Assembly: GCF_039541855.1 (NCBI RefSeq)
Contig: NZ_BAABHA010000002.1
Location: 930,001-994,000, forward strand
Reading direction: 5' to 3'
DNA: 64,000 nucleotides
From: Solirubrum koreensis
GTDB lineage: Bacteria > Bacteroidota > Bacteroidia > Cytophagales > Hymenobacteraceae
Below are positions 41,659-49,984 of this stretch, one piece after another. Within the stretch, counting starts at the first letter, position 1. Each line of letters starts with the position of its first letter. The notes under the pieces were generated by a model. It had not been told where the DNA came from, searched no databases, and saw only the letters and a list, made by a program, of their open reading frames with translations. The position numbers were made by a program, and so were the translations under genes.

Positions 41659-42822
41659 TTAAGCCGGCACGCGGCGGTACATTTTAGCTAGCTGCTCCAC
41701 TGCGAAATCGACTTCCTGTGGAGTGTTGTACTTGCTCATCGAAAACCGGATTGCCCCGCGGTTGGGGTCGCAGCCCAAGGCGGAGAGTACGTGTGAGCCT
41801 ATGTTTGAACCGCTGCTACACGCCGAGCCGCCCGAAGCCGACACGTGGTTGATATCGAGGTTGAACAGCAGCATCTCGTTCATATCGGAGGGAGGCAGGC
41901 TCACGCTCAGTACGGTATACAGGCTCCGCTCAGCATCGGCCGACAAGCCGTTGAACTGCACATCGTCGATTTCAGCCCGCAGCCGCTCAATAAACCGGTC
42001 CTTCAGGCCCTGAATGTGCTGCTGGTGCGCGGCCATGTCGCGGTAAGCAATTTCAAGCGCCTTGGTCAGGCCTACAATGCCGTACACGTTTTCGGTGCCA
42101 GCGCGCACATTGCGCTCCTGCGCGCCACCGTGAATCAGCGGCTGCACCTGTACTTCGCTGTTGCAAAACAGGAAGCCCACGCCTTTCGGACCGTGAAATT
42201 TGTGGGCCGAGCCTACCAGGAAATGACTACCGAGCTGGCGTACGTCGTGGCGGTAGTGGCCCATCGTCTGCACGGTGTCGGTGTGAAAAATGGCGCCGTG
42301 CGCACGGCAGATGTCGCTGATGGACTGAATATCGTTCAGGTTGCCAATCTCGTTGTTGCCGTGCATCAGGCTCACAAACGAGCGGGTGTTTGAACCCAGC
42401 AGCTCCTCCAAATGCGCCAAATCCAGCTGGCCCTGCGCATCGTGGCGCACAAAGCTCAGCTCAATTTCTCCTTTTTTGGCCAGCGCCTCCAGCGTGTGCA
42501 GCACCGCGTGGTGCTCCAGCTTAGACGTAACGGCGTGCTTCAGCCCCAGCGTGCGAATGGAGCCAAATGCGGCGTAATTGTCGGCTTCGGTGCCACCCGA
42601 GGTAAAGGAAATTTCCGCCGGTGCCGCGTTAATAAGGTGCGCCACGGTTTTGCGTGCGTTTTCGATGGCAGCCCGCACCTTGCGCCCATGACCGTGTATG
42701 CTGCTGGGGTTGCCGAAATGCTCGCGCATGAATGGCAGCATGGCATCCAGCACTTCGGGGTCGAGGGGCGTGGTAGCGGCGTTATCGAAGTAAACCGAGG
42801 CGGGGGTGGAAGTCGGCGTCAT
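41659..42822 (-). CDS. Cysteine desulfurase (IscS/NifS type)
   Basis: 387 residues from the ATG ending at 42822; the open frame extends to 42930 but the extra 36 residues are upstream of a candidate promoter. The fold-type I PLP enzyme motifs are complete: YFDNAATTPLDPEVL, HGHGRKVRAAIENAR, ITFTSGGTEA-like (ISFTSGGTEADNYA), the PLP Lys K208 in VGSAHKFHGPKGVGF, and the persulfide Cys C335 in SASGGSACSSGSNIGSHVL (H104 also present). It donates sulfur for Fe-S clusters and tRNA thiolation. It stands alone; no iscU or suf genes are near. The short loop CSSGS fits the NifS/IscS-like class I group. Confidence 0.93.
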   Translation of the reverse strand: MTPTSTPASVYFDNAATTPLDPEVLDAMLPFMREHFGNPSSIHGHGRKVRAAIENARKTVAHLINAAPAEISFTSGGTEADNYAAFGSIRTLGLKHAVTSKLEHHAVLHTLEALAKKGEIELSFVRHDAQGQLDLAHLEELLGSNTRSFVSLMHGNNEIGNLNDIQSISDICRAHGAIFHTDTVQTMGHYRHDVRQLGSHFLVGSAHKFHGPKGVGFLFCNSEVQVQPLIHGGAQERNVRAGTENVYGIVGLTKALEIAYRDMAAHQQHIQGLKDRFIERLRAEIDDVQFNGLSADAERSLYTVLSVSLPPSDMNEMLLFNLDINHVSASGGSACSSGSNIGSHVLSALGCDPNRGAIRFSMSKYNTPQEVDFAVEQLAKMYRRVPA

Positions 42823-42892
42823 GCGCTGCGCAATCAAGTTTGTCGGGGGAAGTAGACACGCAACGGCACCGGGTGGCAGTGCCGTAATCATA

Positions 42893-42931
42893 CAAAAATA
42901 GCGTTTTACCGCTGAGGACTGCCGCAACAAA
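42893..42931 (-). promoter_or_regulatory. Candidate promoter for the cysteine desulfurase gene
   Basis: TATTTTTG on the minus strand (42893-42900) with TTTG at 42928-42931 or TTG at 42925-42927 upstream (spacing 24-27, slightly long). Leader about 64 bases to the ATG ending at 42822; it argues against the extended N-terminus. Confidence 0.4.
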
Positions 42932-42962
42932 AAAGCCAGCCTGCTTTTAGCAGACTGGCTTT
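42932..42962 (-). terminator. Terminator after glmM
   Basis: A 14-bp stem with one mismatch (AAAGCCAGCCTGCT / AGCAGACTGGCTTT), 3-base loop, T-tract on the minus strand (GGCTTTTTTGTTG). Confidence 0.75.
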
Positions 42963-42983
42963 CCTGACTTTAAGGCCGCAGGC

Positions 42984-44390
42984 CTAAGCTTTGGCCGAAA
43001 TAATCTCCTTTATGTCGCCAATGATTTTCTGCGCCAAATGGTCGGCCGTGGCGTTCGAATCGGACTCGGCGTAAATACGGATGATAGGCTCGGTATTCGA
43101 CTTGCGCAGGTGCACCCACTCCTTGTCAAACTCAATTTTTACCCCGTCAATCGTGTTAACCGGCTGCTTGGCGTAGCGCTTCTGCATTTTGGCCAGCACT
43201 TGGTCGGTGTTGATATCGGGCGTCAGCTCGATCTTGTTTTTCGAGATGAAGTAGTTCGGGTACGAAGCCCGCAGGCGCGTCATCGTTAGGCCTGATTTAG
43301 CCAGGTGCGTTAAAAACAACGCAATGCCTACCAACGCGTCGCGGCCGTAGTGCAGCTCGGGGTAAATGATGCCGCCGTTGCCTTCGCCGCCTATCACGGC
43401 GTTGGTCTGCTTCATCATGGTTACCACGTTCACCTCGCCCACCGCGGCTGCCGAGTAGCTGCCGCCGTGTTTTTCAGTTACGTCGCGCAGGGCACGGGTG
43501 CTGCTTAGGTTGCTCACGGTGTTGCCGCCGCCCTGGGCTTTCAATACGTAATCGGCTACGGCCACCAAGGTGTATTCCTCGCCGAACATAGAGCCGTTTT
43601 CGCACACCAGCGCAAGGCGGTCCACGTCGGGGTCAACCACGATGCCCAAGTCGAAAGAGCCTTTCTCGAGCACCTTGGCAATGTCGCGCAGGTTTTCGGG
43701 CAGCGGTTCGGGGTTGTGCGCAAAGTCGCCGGTTGGCTCGCAAAACAGCTTTTCCACCGTTGTCACGCCCAGAGCTTCCAGCAGCATGGGCACGGCAATA
43801 CCGCCGGAGGAGTTAACGGCATCCACCACCACCCGAAAATTCTTAGCCCGGATGGCTTCCACGTCCACCAGCGGCAGAGCCAGAATGGTCTTGACGTGTT
43901 TCTTCAGGAAGGTATTATCGGTGGTATGCTGCCCTAGCTTGCCCACCTGCGCAAAATCGAACGCCTCGGCTTCGGCCAGCTGCAATACTTCCTGCCCGTC
44001 GGCTTCGGAAATAAACTCGCCGTGCTGATTAAGCAGCTTTAGCGCGTTCCACTGCTTGGGGTTGTGCGAGGCAGTAAGAATAATTCCTCCGATGGCTTTT
44101 TTAGCCGGAACGGCCATTTCCACGGTGGGTGTAGTGCTCAGCCCCAGGTCCACTACATCGATGCCCAAGCCTTGCAGTGTGCCCACTACCAGTTTGTTCA
44201 CCATGTCGCCGGAAAGACGGGCGTCACGACCCACCACAATGGTGTGGCCCTGCGTAGCGCCGGCTGTCTGTTTTAGTGCCCACGTGCCGAAAGCGGCCGT
44301 GAACTTCACTACGTCGATGGGCGTAAGAGCCTCGCCGGACGCGCCGCCGATAGTGCCTCGGATGCCCGAAATGGATTTGATTAGTGCCAC
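42984..44390 (-). CDS. glmM: Phosphoglucosamine mutase
   Basis: 468 residues. The phosphoserine loop is ILTASHNPKQWNALKLL (S108), and the Mg-binding loop is GIVVDPDVDRLALVCE. The substrate loop GGEGNGGIIYPELHYGRDA and C-terminal SNTEPIIRIYAES complete the alpha-phosphohexomutase set. It interconverts glucosamine-6-phosphate and glucosamine-1-phosphate for wall and LPS synthesis; the GEGNGG loop suits GlmM better than phosphomannomutase, but that choice is partly inference. It is transcribed alone, divergent from mazG. Confidence 0.9.
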   Translation of the reverse strand: MALIKSISGIRGTIGGASGEALTPIDVVKFTAAFGTWALKQTAGATQGHTIVVGRDARLSGDMVNKLVVGTLQGLGIDVVDLGLSTTPTVEMAVPAKKAIGGIILTASHNPKQWNALKLLNQHGEFISEADGQEVLQLAEAEAFDFAQVGKLGQHTTDNTFLKKHVKTILALPLVDVEAIRAKNFRVVVDAVNSSGGIAVPMLLEALGVTTVEKLFCEPTGDFAHNPEPLPENLRDIAKVLEKGSFDLGIVVDPDVDRLALVCENGSMFGEEYTLVAVADYVLKAQGGGNTVSNLSSTRALRDVTEKHGGSYSAAAVGEVNVVTMMKQTNAVIGGEGNGGIIYPELHYGRDALVGIALFLTHLAKSGLTMTRLRASYPNYFISKNKIELTPDINTDQVLAKMQKRYAKQPVNTIDGVKIEFDKEWVHLRKSNTEPIIRIYAESDSNATADHLAQKIIGDIKEIISAKA

Positions 44391-44412
44391 AAGTACTGTT
44401 GTTTTCAGTGGG

Positions 44413-44420
44413 CAAAAGTA
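44413..44420 (-). promoter_or_regulatory. Candidate -7 box TACTTTTG for glmM
   Basis: Exact TAnnTTTG match on the minus strand, 22 bases from the ATG ending at 44390; no clear -33. Confidence 0.4.
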
Positions 44421-44483
44421 GCGATTCGCTGCGGCCCGCCTACTAAGACGAGTTGTGTCGCCTTCATGTTTTGCAGTCCGTCG

Positions 44484-44491
44484 TATATTTG
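44484..44491 (+). promoter_or_regulatory. Candidate -7 box TATATTTG for mazG
   Basis: TAnnTTTG match ending 6 bases before the ATG at 44498, implying a nearly leaderless mRNA. Confidence 0.35.
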
Positions 44492-44497
44492 AAGCTA

Positions 44498-45325
44498 ATG
44501 GAGCACCCTTCTTCTAGCCAACGGCCCGAGCAGTTGGCCGCCTTCAGCCGCTTACTCGATGTGCTGGAACGCCTGCGCGCTGAGTGCCCGTGGGACCGTA
44601 AACAAACCATGGCCAGCCTGCGCCACCTCACCATTGAGGAGACGTATGAACTTAGTGACGCCATCCTGCGCGAAGACCTCTCTGACGTGCAGAAGGAACT
44701 TGGCGACGTGATGTTGCATTTGGTGTTCTACGCCAAAATAGCCAGCGAAACCGGCCGCTTCGATATTGCGGACGTGCTTAATGACCAGTGCGAAAAGCTC
44801 ATTCACCGACATCCGCATATTTATGGCGACGTGCAGGTGAGCAGTGAGGAAGATGTAAAGCGTAATTGGGAACAGTTAAAGCTAAAGGAGAAAGGCAACA
44901 ACTCCGTGCTTGGTGGCGTACCTGTTTCGCTGCCCGCTTTGGTAAAGGCCATGCGCATTCAGGAGAAAGCCCGAGGTGCGGGCTTTGATTGGGAACGGAA
45001 GGAGCAGGTGTGGGGCAAAGTGCAGGAAGAGCTTCGGGAATTTGCCGCCGAATTTCGCGACGGCGACATCAGCGACCCCGCCCGCGCTACTGCCGAGTTC
45101 GGCGACCTACTATTTTCACTGGTCAACTTTGCACGCTTTGCAGGCATTAACCCCGAGGAGGCTTTGGAACAAACCAACCGCAAGTTCATGCACCGCTTCA
45201 ACTACCTGGAAACCGAAGTGGCGCGCACCGGTCGCCCACTTGCCGATCTGACATTGGCCGAGATGGACCGTTACTGGGAGGAAGCCAAACAGTTACCTGC
45301 CACCGGCTCAAGTACCAAACTTTGA
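44498..45325 (+). CDS. mazG: Nucleoside triphosphate pyrophosphohydrolase MazG
   Basis: 275 residues from the ATG at 44498; a frame start at 44453 would precede the probable -7 box. Two MazG domains are present. The first has ECPWDRKQTMASLRHLTIEETYEL and ELGDVMLHLVFYAKIA (acidic metal site E..E...ELGD); the second has a weaker EELREFAAEF and EFGDLLFSLVNFARF. It hydrolyses all NTPs and dNTPs to NMP and pyrophosphate as a housekeeping or stress function. The C-terminal LADLTLAEMDRYWEEAK is typical. It precedes the Ton operon but has separate promoters. Confidence 0.95.
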   Translation: MEHPSSSQRPEQLAAFSRLLDVLERLRAECPWDRKQTMASLRHLTIEETYELSDAILREDLSDVQKELGDVMLHLVFYAKIASETGRFDIADVLNDQCEKLIHRHPHIYGDVQVSSEEDVKRNWEQLKLKEKGNNSVLGGVPVSLPALVKAMRIQEKARGAGFDWERKEQVWGKVQEELREFAAEFRDGDISDPARATAEFGDLLFSLVNFARFAGINPEEALEQTNRKFMHRFNYLETEVARTGRPLADLTLAEMDRYWEEAKQLPATGSSTKL

Positions 45326-45379
45326 AATAGCCTTTTTTCGAGTCGAATACCTTTTTAACGCGTTTAAAGGCATTTCAAA

Positions 45380-45411
45380 TTTGGCGGCGCCAAGCCTTTT
45401 GTTTAGGTTTG
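45380..45411 (+). promoter_or_regulatory. Promoter of the exbB-exbD-exbD-tonB operon
   Basis: TTTG at 45380-45383 and TAGGTTTG at 45404-45411 separated by 20 bases, an ideal Bacteroidota match. The leader to exbB would be about 180 bases, long enough to hold regulation; I see no known riboswitch in it. Confidence 0.65.
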
Positions 45412-45597
45412 CCAAGGATAGTCCGACCTAGGACTGCAGCCCCGCGCACGAGCAGACCCACGTTTTTAGCCTCCTTTAAGCTGAAACCGTGCGGGTGAGC
45501 GGGGCTCTGCTGTCTTTAAGCCTGTTCCCTGACTACCGTTTTCACCCCGTTTTAACCTTTTTTCACCAACCCACTTCTCGCTTAACTTTCCGGAACA

Positions 45598-46482
45598 ATG
45601 GAACAAAAGAATGCCATGAACAAGCCCGCAGCTGCTCGGCCCGCTGCCCCTGCCGCGCCGAAGAGCGAAGCAAAAGGCGGTTCGGCTCTGGCCGCTATCG
45701 TTATTCCGCTGGCTCTCGTCATCAGCTACTTAGTATGGAAATTTGTTATGGGTAACCCCGCTAACTTCCAAGGCGGCGACAACCATAACAACCCCCTCCC
45801 CGGTAATTACCTCGGCATCGTGTACAAAGGCGGCTTTATCGTGCCGATCCTGCTGTCCATGTTCCTCATCACCATCACCTTCTCGATTGAGCGTTTCCTG
45901 ACCATTGGCCGCGCCAAAGGCACCAAGAGCATCGAATCGTTTGTACGCACCGTGCGTCAAAAGCTGAACGTGAACGACATCACCGGTGCTATTGCCGCCT
46001 GCGACCAGCAGCGTGGTTCGGTAGCTAACGTAGTGAAGTCGGGCCTGTTGAAGTACCAGGAAATGGCCCGCGAGCGGGGCATGGATAAAGACCAGAAGAT
46101 CCTGGCCATCCAGAAGGAAATCGAAGAGTCTACGGCTCTGGAACTGCCCATGCTGGAGAAAAACCTCGTTATCATCTCTACGCTGGCTTCGGTAGCTACG
46201 CTGGTAGGTCTGTTGGGTACCGTATTCGGTATGATCAACGCCTTCGCCGCTCTGGCAAATGCCGGTGCACCTGACGCAGTAGGTCTGGCTAACGGTATTT
46301 CGGAAGCACTGATTAACACGGCTTTGGGTATCTTGACCTCGGCCATTGCCATCATTGCCTACAACTTCTTCACGAGCAAAATTGACGAGCTGACCTACAG
46401 CATCGACGAGGCTGGCTTCAGCATCATTCAGACCTTTGCTTCGCAGCATGGCGAGAGCGGCGTACAAAACGGCACGGTGTAA
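45598..46482 (+). CDS. exbB: Proton channel protein ExbB (MotA/TolQ/ExbB family)
   Basis: 294 residues from MEQKNAMNKPA, with a second Met six residues on. The N-terminus is Ala/Pro-rich. Membrane segments are seen at about 31-50 (LAAIVIPLALVISYLVW), 83-103 (GGFIVPILLSMFLITITF), 190-215 (LVIISTLASVATLVGLLGTVFGM) and 235-262 (ISEALINTALGILTSAIAIIAYNFF). The GLLGTVFGM..AF and ALxTTxxGL-like (ALINTALGI) motifs are diagnostic. With ExbD it forms the proton-driven motor for TonB. It heads a collinear operon. Confidence 0.94.
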   Translation: MEQKNAMNKPAAARPAAPAAPKSEAKGGSALAAIVIPLALVISYLVWKFVMGNPANFQGGDNHNNPLPGNYLGIVYKGGFIVPILLSMFLITITFSIERFLTIGRAKGTKSIESFVRTVRQKLNVNDITGAIAACDQQRGSVANVVKSGLLKYQEMARERGMDKDQKILAIQKEIEESTALELPMLEKNLVIISTLASVATLVGLLGTVFGMINAFAALANAGAPDAVGLANGISEALINTALGILTSAIAIIAYNFFTSKIDELTYSIDEAGFSIIQTFASQHGESGVQNGTV

Positions 46483-46538
46483 ACTAAACACCACCCGTTG
46501 TACGTTACTGATTCAAAGAACTCTTTGACTAGCCAGAA

Positions 46539-47162
46539 ATGCCTAAAGTAAAACCTCACAGATTGTCGCCGTCGCTGGACATGACCCCGATGGTAGACTT
46601 GGCCTTCTTGCTGGTAACTTTCTTCATGCTCACCGCTACGCCCACCGAAGACGTGGCCGTAGTGGTCGACACGCCCTCGTCCGTTTCGGACAGAAAGCTG
46701 CCGGATAAAAGTGTGCTGACGCTTACCATCGATAAGGACAAGCGTGTTTTCTTGAGCACGGAGTCGCAGGTTGTGAAGATCAAGGCCCTCGAGCAAGTAG
46801 GCGCCAAGTACGGCGTGAACTTCACCGAGGCCCAGAAAAAGAAATTTTCGCTGCTCCCCGACTTTGGAGTACCTGTGCAGCAGCTCGGTTCTTTCATAGA
46901 CATGAGCAGTTCCGACCGCAAGGCCGTTAAGCAGCCGGGCATTCCGATCGACTCGCTTAACAACCAAATGATGGCTTGGATTCTGGCCGCTCGGTCAGCC
47001 AATATCAACACGTTTGGACAGGCCCCTTACATCGCCATTAAGGGCGACGGTATGGCGGACATTCCGACCGTGAAGACCGTCATCAAGAATCTGCAGGAAG
47101 AGAATCTTAACCGTTTCTACCTCATCACCGACTTGGAAAACAAGCCGGTGGCTAGCAACTAA
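46539..47162 (+). CDS. exbD: ExbD/TolR-family transporter (first copy)
   Basis: 207 residues. A single N-terminal membrane helix carries the motor Asp in LDMTPMVDLAFLLVTFFMLT (about 17-36). The periplasmic domain is larger than usual (E. coli ExbD is 141), with an insertion of mixed sequence around residues 90-150 (VGAKYGVNFTEAQKKKFSLL, MSSSDRKAVKQPGIP). It ends in an ExbD-type YIAIKGDGMADIPTVKTVI segment. It forms the motor with ExbB. It is 56 bases after exbB and 5 bases before the second exbD. Confidence 0.93.
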   Translation: MPKVKPHRLSPSLDMTPMVDLAFLLVTFFMLTATPTEDVAVVVDTPSSVSDRKLPDKSVLTLTIDKDKRVFLSTESQVVKIKALEQVGAKYGVNFTEAQKKKFSLLPDFGVPVQQLGSFIDMSSSDRKAVKQPGIPIDSLNNQMMAWILAARSANINTFGQAPYIAIKGDGMADIPTVKTVIKNLQEENLNRFYLITDLENKPVASN

Positions 47163-47167
47163 GCGCC

Positions 47168-47695
47168 ATGGCAGAAATTCAACAGAATAACTCCGGCGGA
47201 GGCAAAGGCGGTAAGAAACGGGCCAAGAAAATGTCGACTAAAATCGACATGACCCCAATGGTAGACTTGGCCTTCCTGCTCCTTACGTTCTTCATGCTCA
47301 CCACAACGTTTGCAAAGCCTAGCGTGATGCAGATTTCGATGCCGGTGAAGCCGAAGCCGAACGACCCCGAGCCGCTGGCGCTGAAAGCGTCTGAGGCCTT
47401 CACGGTACTGCTGGGCGAGAATAACAAAGTGTACTACTACGAAGGCCTGCTGGATGCTACCACCAAGCCTGAGTTGAAAGTCACTAACTACTCCGACAGC
47501 GGTATTCGTCAGGTATTGCTGGAGCGCATTAACCGCGCCCCCAAGCCAACCGTTCTTATTAAAGCGGCCGACAAGGCGAACTACAAGAACATGGTGGATA
47601 TTCTGGATGAAATGACCATTACCGGGCAGAAAAAATATGCCCTAGTGGACATTTCGAAAGAGGATGACGCCCTGATAACCTCCTCTGGCTTATGA
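47168..47695 (+). CDS. exbD: ExbD/TolR-family transporter (second copy)
   Basis: 175 residues. The membrane helix with motor Asp is IDMTPMVDLAFLLLTFFMLT (about 27-46), nearly the same as in the first copy. The N-terminus is Gly/Lys-rich (GGGKGGKKRAKKMS). The periplasmic part has an ExbD fold ending VLIKAADKANYKNMVDILDEM. Tandem exbD genes are common in Bacteroidota Ton operons. The stop codon overlaps the tonB start (ATGA at 47692-47695), so these two genes are translationally coupled. Confidence 0.93.
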   Translation: MAEIQQNNSGGGKGGKKRAKKMSTKIDMTPMVDLAFLLLTFFMLTTTFAKPSVMQISMPVKPKPNDPEPLALKASEAFTVLLGENNKVYYYEGLLDATTKPELKVTNYSDSGIRQVLLERINRAPKPTVLIKAADKANYKNMVDILDEMTITGQKKYALVDISKEDDALITSSGL

Positions 47696-48516
47696 TGGAT
47701 AACGCCCAATTAGCTCGGGCATCCTTCGAAGACATCGTTTTTGAAGGCCGCAACAAGGCTTATGGCGCTTATGTACTGCGCAGGCTGTACAACAAGCACA
47801 TAGCACGGGCTTTCTTCGTAGCTGCTATCCTTTTCTTGCTGATGATCTTCGGGCCGGTAATTGCCCGAATGCTCACGCCCAAGGAAGAAGTAGCGGAGAA
47901 GCCCAAGGTGAGCGAAGTGGTTCTGGAGGCACCGCCTTTGGACAAAACCACTCCTCCCCCGCCCCCCCCGCCCCCCACGGCGCCGCCGCCCCCTCCGCCC
48001 AAGCTCTCCACGATTAAGTTTACTCCCCCCGTTGTTAAGAAAGACGAGGAAGTAACCAAGCCGGAGGAAATTCCGGATCAGGAAGAACTAGAGGACAAGG
48101 TAGTAGCCACCGAAACGGTTAAAGGCAACACCGACAACCCCATTGACTTGAGCGGCCTCGGCGACGAAGGCAACAAAGCAGTGGAAGAGGTAGTGGAGCA
48201 GAAAGTCTACCAATACGTAGAACAGATGCCAACTCCTCCCGGCGGTATGGAAGGACTGATGCAATACCTCGGTAAAAACATCAAGTACCCCTCGCTGGCA
48301 CTGCGTAACCAGGTTGAAGGCAAAGTATTCGTGAACTTCGTAGTAGGTCCTACCGGCCAGATTACGGATGTTAAAGTAACCAAAGGCATTGGTGCCGGTT
48401 GCGACGAAGAAGCTGTTCGTGTTATCAGCAAAATGCCCGCTTGGGCTCCTGGTAAGCAGAATGGTCGGGCCGTAAGCGTTTCGTACACGGTTCCGGTAAC
48501 CTTTACCATTAAGTAA
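47692..48516 (+). CDS. tonB: Energy transducer TonB (first copy)
   Basis: 274 residues. An N-terminal segment unusual for classic TonB (ASFEDIVFEGRNKAYGAYVLRRLYNKH, visible in the second copy as well) precedes the membrane anchor (FFVAAILFLLMIFGPVIARML). A Pro-rich periplasmic linker follows (TTPPPPPPPPTAPPPPPPK, about 86-104). The C-terminal domain has the TonB_C pattern: GLMQYLGKNIKYPSLALRN, GKVFVNFVVGPTGQITDVKV and MPAWAPGKQNGRAVSVSYTVPVTF. The linker DNA has runs of 5, 8 and 6 cytosines. It transmits ExbBD energy to outer-membrane receptors. Confidence 0.95.
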   Translation: MMDNAQLARASFEDIVFEGRNKAYGAYVLRRLYNKHIARAFFVAAILFLLMIFGPVIARMLTPKEEVAEKPKVSEVVLEAPPLDKTTPPPPPPPPTAPPPPPPKLSTIKFTPPVVKKDEEVTKPEEIPDQEELEDKVVATETVKGNTDNPIDLSGLGDEGNKAVEEVVEQKVYQYVEQMPTPPGGMEGLMQYLGKNIKYPSLALRNQVEGKVFVNFVVGPTGQITDVKVTKGIGAGCDEEAVRVISKMPAWAPGKQNGRAVSVSYTVPVTFTIK

Positions 48517-48545
48517 CTCTGCTCCGATTCCTTCGGAATGGAAAG

Positions 48546-48585
48546 AAGCCCCGGATAGAGCATTTGCTCAGTCCGGGGCTTTTTG
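48546..48585 (+). terminator. Terminator between the two tonB genes
   Basis: A 10-bp stem (AAGCCCCGGA / TCCGGGGCTT) with an inner GAGCA / TGCTC pairing, followed by TTTTTGTT. It separates the exbB operon from the second tonB. Confidence 0.85.
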
Positions 48586-48730
48586 TTGTCTATTTTTTTA
48601 CCTGCTGATATACGCTGCGGGGGTTAGACCTCGTTTTGAGACTGATAGCCAAGCCCAGTAGCCAGATGCCGCGTTGGGGAGGTTCGGCTGGAGAGTGTAC
48701 TTCCGTTGTTTCACTTAACCGCTCCAACCC

Positions 48731-49558
48731 ATGCAAACCACCACCAACCTGAATACGGCCACCCTCGACGACATCGTTTTCGAGGGTCGTAACAAAGAAT
48801 ACGGTGCCTACGCCCTGCGCAGAGCTTACGACCGACACCTGAAGCGGGCCTTGACCATTGCCGTTTCGCTCTTTTTGCTTTTAGTAATGGGTATTTTGGC
48901 CCAACGATACTTTGCCACTTCGGTTACCATTGCGCCTCCGTTTGTTCATGACGGCAAAGGAGTAGTAATAACAGCTATTGAGCTACCCAAAGCACAACCG
49001 GAAGCCCAAACCCGTGCCGTTCCGCGCACCATACCAGACATAGCAACCCGCGTAGCACCCGATAAAGCAGTTGCAGATCGGCCCAAAAAGCCCGACGAAA
49101 CCATGGCTCCGGTTGAAGGCCCCACTTCTAACCTTGAAACGATTGGTAGAGCAAGCGTAGGCACGGGAACTGGTATGGGCGATTCTGGTACGGTTGGGGC
49201 CGGACTTCCGCCAGCAGTTATAACTGTTCCCAAGAAGCCCGAGATTTTCATTTCGGTAGAAGTTATGCCTGAATTCGCAGGCGGCCAGCAGGCGTTGATT
49301 GAATACCTGCAGAAGAACCTGCATTACCCCGGAGCGGCCATTCGGGCCCAAGCCGAAGGCAAGGTATTCGTGTCCTTTACCGTGGCCAATGACGGCTCGA
49401 TTACCGACGTACAGGTACTGAAAGGACTGGGCTACGGTACCGATGAGGAGGCCGCGCGCGTTATCAAAGGCATGCCCCGTTGGGAACCAGGACGGCAGAA
49501 TAACCGCCCCGTAGCGGTGCGCTACACCCTGCCCATTTCATTCAACATGGCGGAGTAG
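48731..49558 (+). CDS. Energy transducer TonB (second copy)
   Basis: 275 residues. It repeats the first copy's layout: TLDDIVFEGRNKEYGAYALRRAYDRH, membrane anchor ALTIAVSLFLLLVMGIL (about 41-58), linker, and TonB_C domain (FAGGQQALIEYLQKNLHYPGAAIR, GKVFVSFTVANDGSITDVQVL, MPRWEPGRQNNRPVAVRYTLPISF). Its linker is Thr/Gly-rich with little poly-Pro, unlike the first copy, so it may reach a different distance or serve other receptors. It has its own terminator before and after, so it is probably transcribed separately. Confidence 0.94.
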   Translation: MQTTTNLNTATLDDIVFEGRNKEYGAYALRRAYDRHLKRALTIAVSLFLLLVMGILAQRYFATSVTIAPPFVHDGKGVVITAIELPKAQPEAQTRAVPRTIPDIATRVAPDKAVADRPKKPDETMAPVEGPTSNLETIGRASVGTGTGMGDSGTVGAGLPPAVITVPKKPEIFISVEVMPEFAGGQQALIEYLQKNLHYPGAAIRAQAEGKVFVSFTVANDGSITDVQVLKGLGYGTDEEAARVIKGMPRWEPGRQNNRPVAVRYTLPISFNMAE

Positions 49559-49585
49559 CGGTTACGGCAATCGGATTCGGTCTAG

Positions 49586-49632
49586 GCGAACAGCGCGTCG
49601 GGGTAAAGCACCCCGGCGCGCTGTTCGCTTTT
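49586..49632 (+). terminator. Terminator after the second tonB
   Basis: A 12-bp stem (GCGAACAGCGCG / CGCGCTGTTCGC, 49586-49597 and 49617-49628) with inner GGGG/CCCC pairing, followed by TTTTAA. Confidence 0.8.
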
Positions 49633-49684
49633 AACCTTGCCTAGTGCCAATTGCGTATGAAAAGCAGACTGCGAACAAAGTGGC

Positions 49685-49692
49685 TATTTTTG
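49685..49692 (+). promoter_or_regulatory. Candidate -7 box TATTTTTG for the small membrane / PstS-like genes
   Basis: TAnnTTTG match 34 bases before the ATG at 49727; no well-spaced -33. Confidence 0.35.
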
Positions 49693-49726
49693 AGCGTCAC
49701 CCTTACTTCAACGGACTTTCCTTGCC

Positions 49727-49984
49727 ATGTTAGATACCAACGCCGACGAGCGCATTGGCGGCCAGAGTAGCCAGCGTCTTAGTCGTTACTTCGCGCTGCT
49801 GATGGCCGTTATATACGTTGCCTTAGGCATTTTTCTGTTTCTGGCTCCCGATGGTATGCTCACCCTCTCGCGTACTGCGCGGCAGATTGTAGGTGGGCTA
49901 TTCGTCCTGTACGGATTAATTAGATTTGTCCGCACCATCCGTCAGTTTTCCCCTCGCTCCCGCCATGACTCCCTTTCGCACTAA
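49727..49984 (+). CDS. Small two-helix membrane protein
   Basis: 85 residues. Two membrane segments, YFALLMAVIYVALGIFLFLA (about 21-40) and QIVGGLFVLYGLIRFV (about 53-68), are joined by a short loop DGMLTLSRTAR; the tail is basic. It overlaps the start of the PstS-like gene by 20 bases, so translation is coupled. No family name; it may be an accessory of the PstS-like protein. Confidence 0.75.
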   Translation: MLDTNADERIGGQSSQRLSRYFALLMAVIYVALGIFLFLAPDGMLTLSRTARQIVGGLFVLYGLIRFVRTIRQFSPRSRHDSLSH

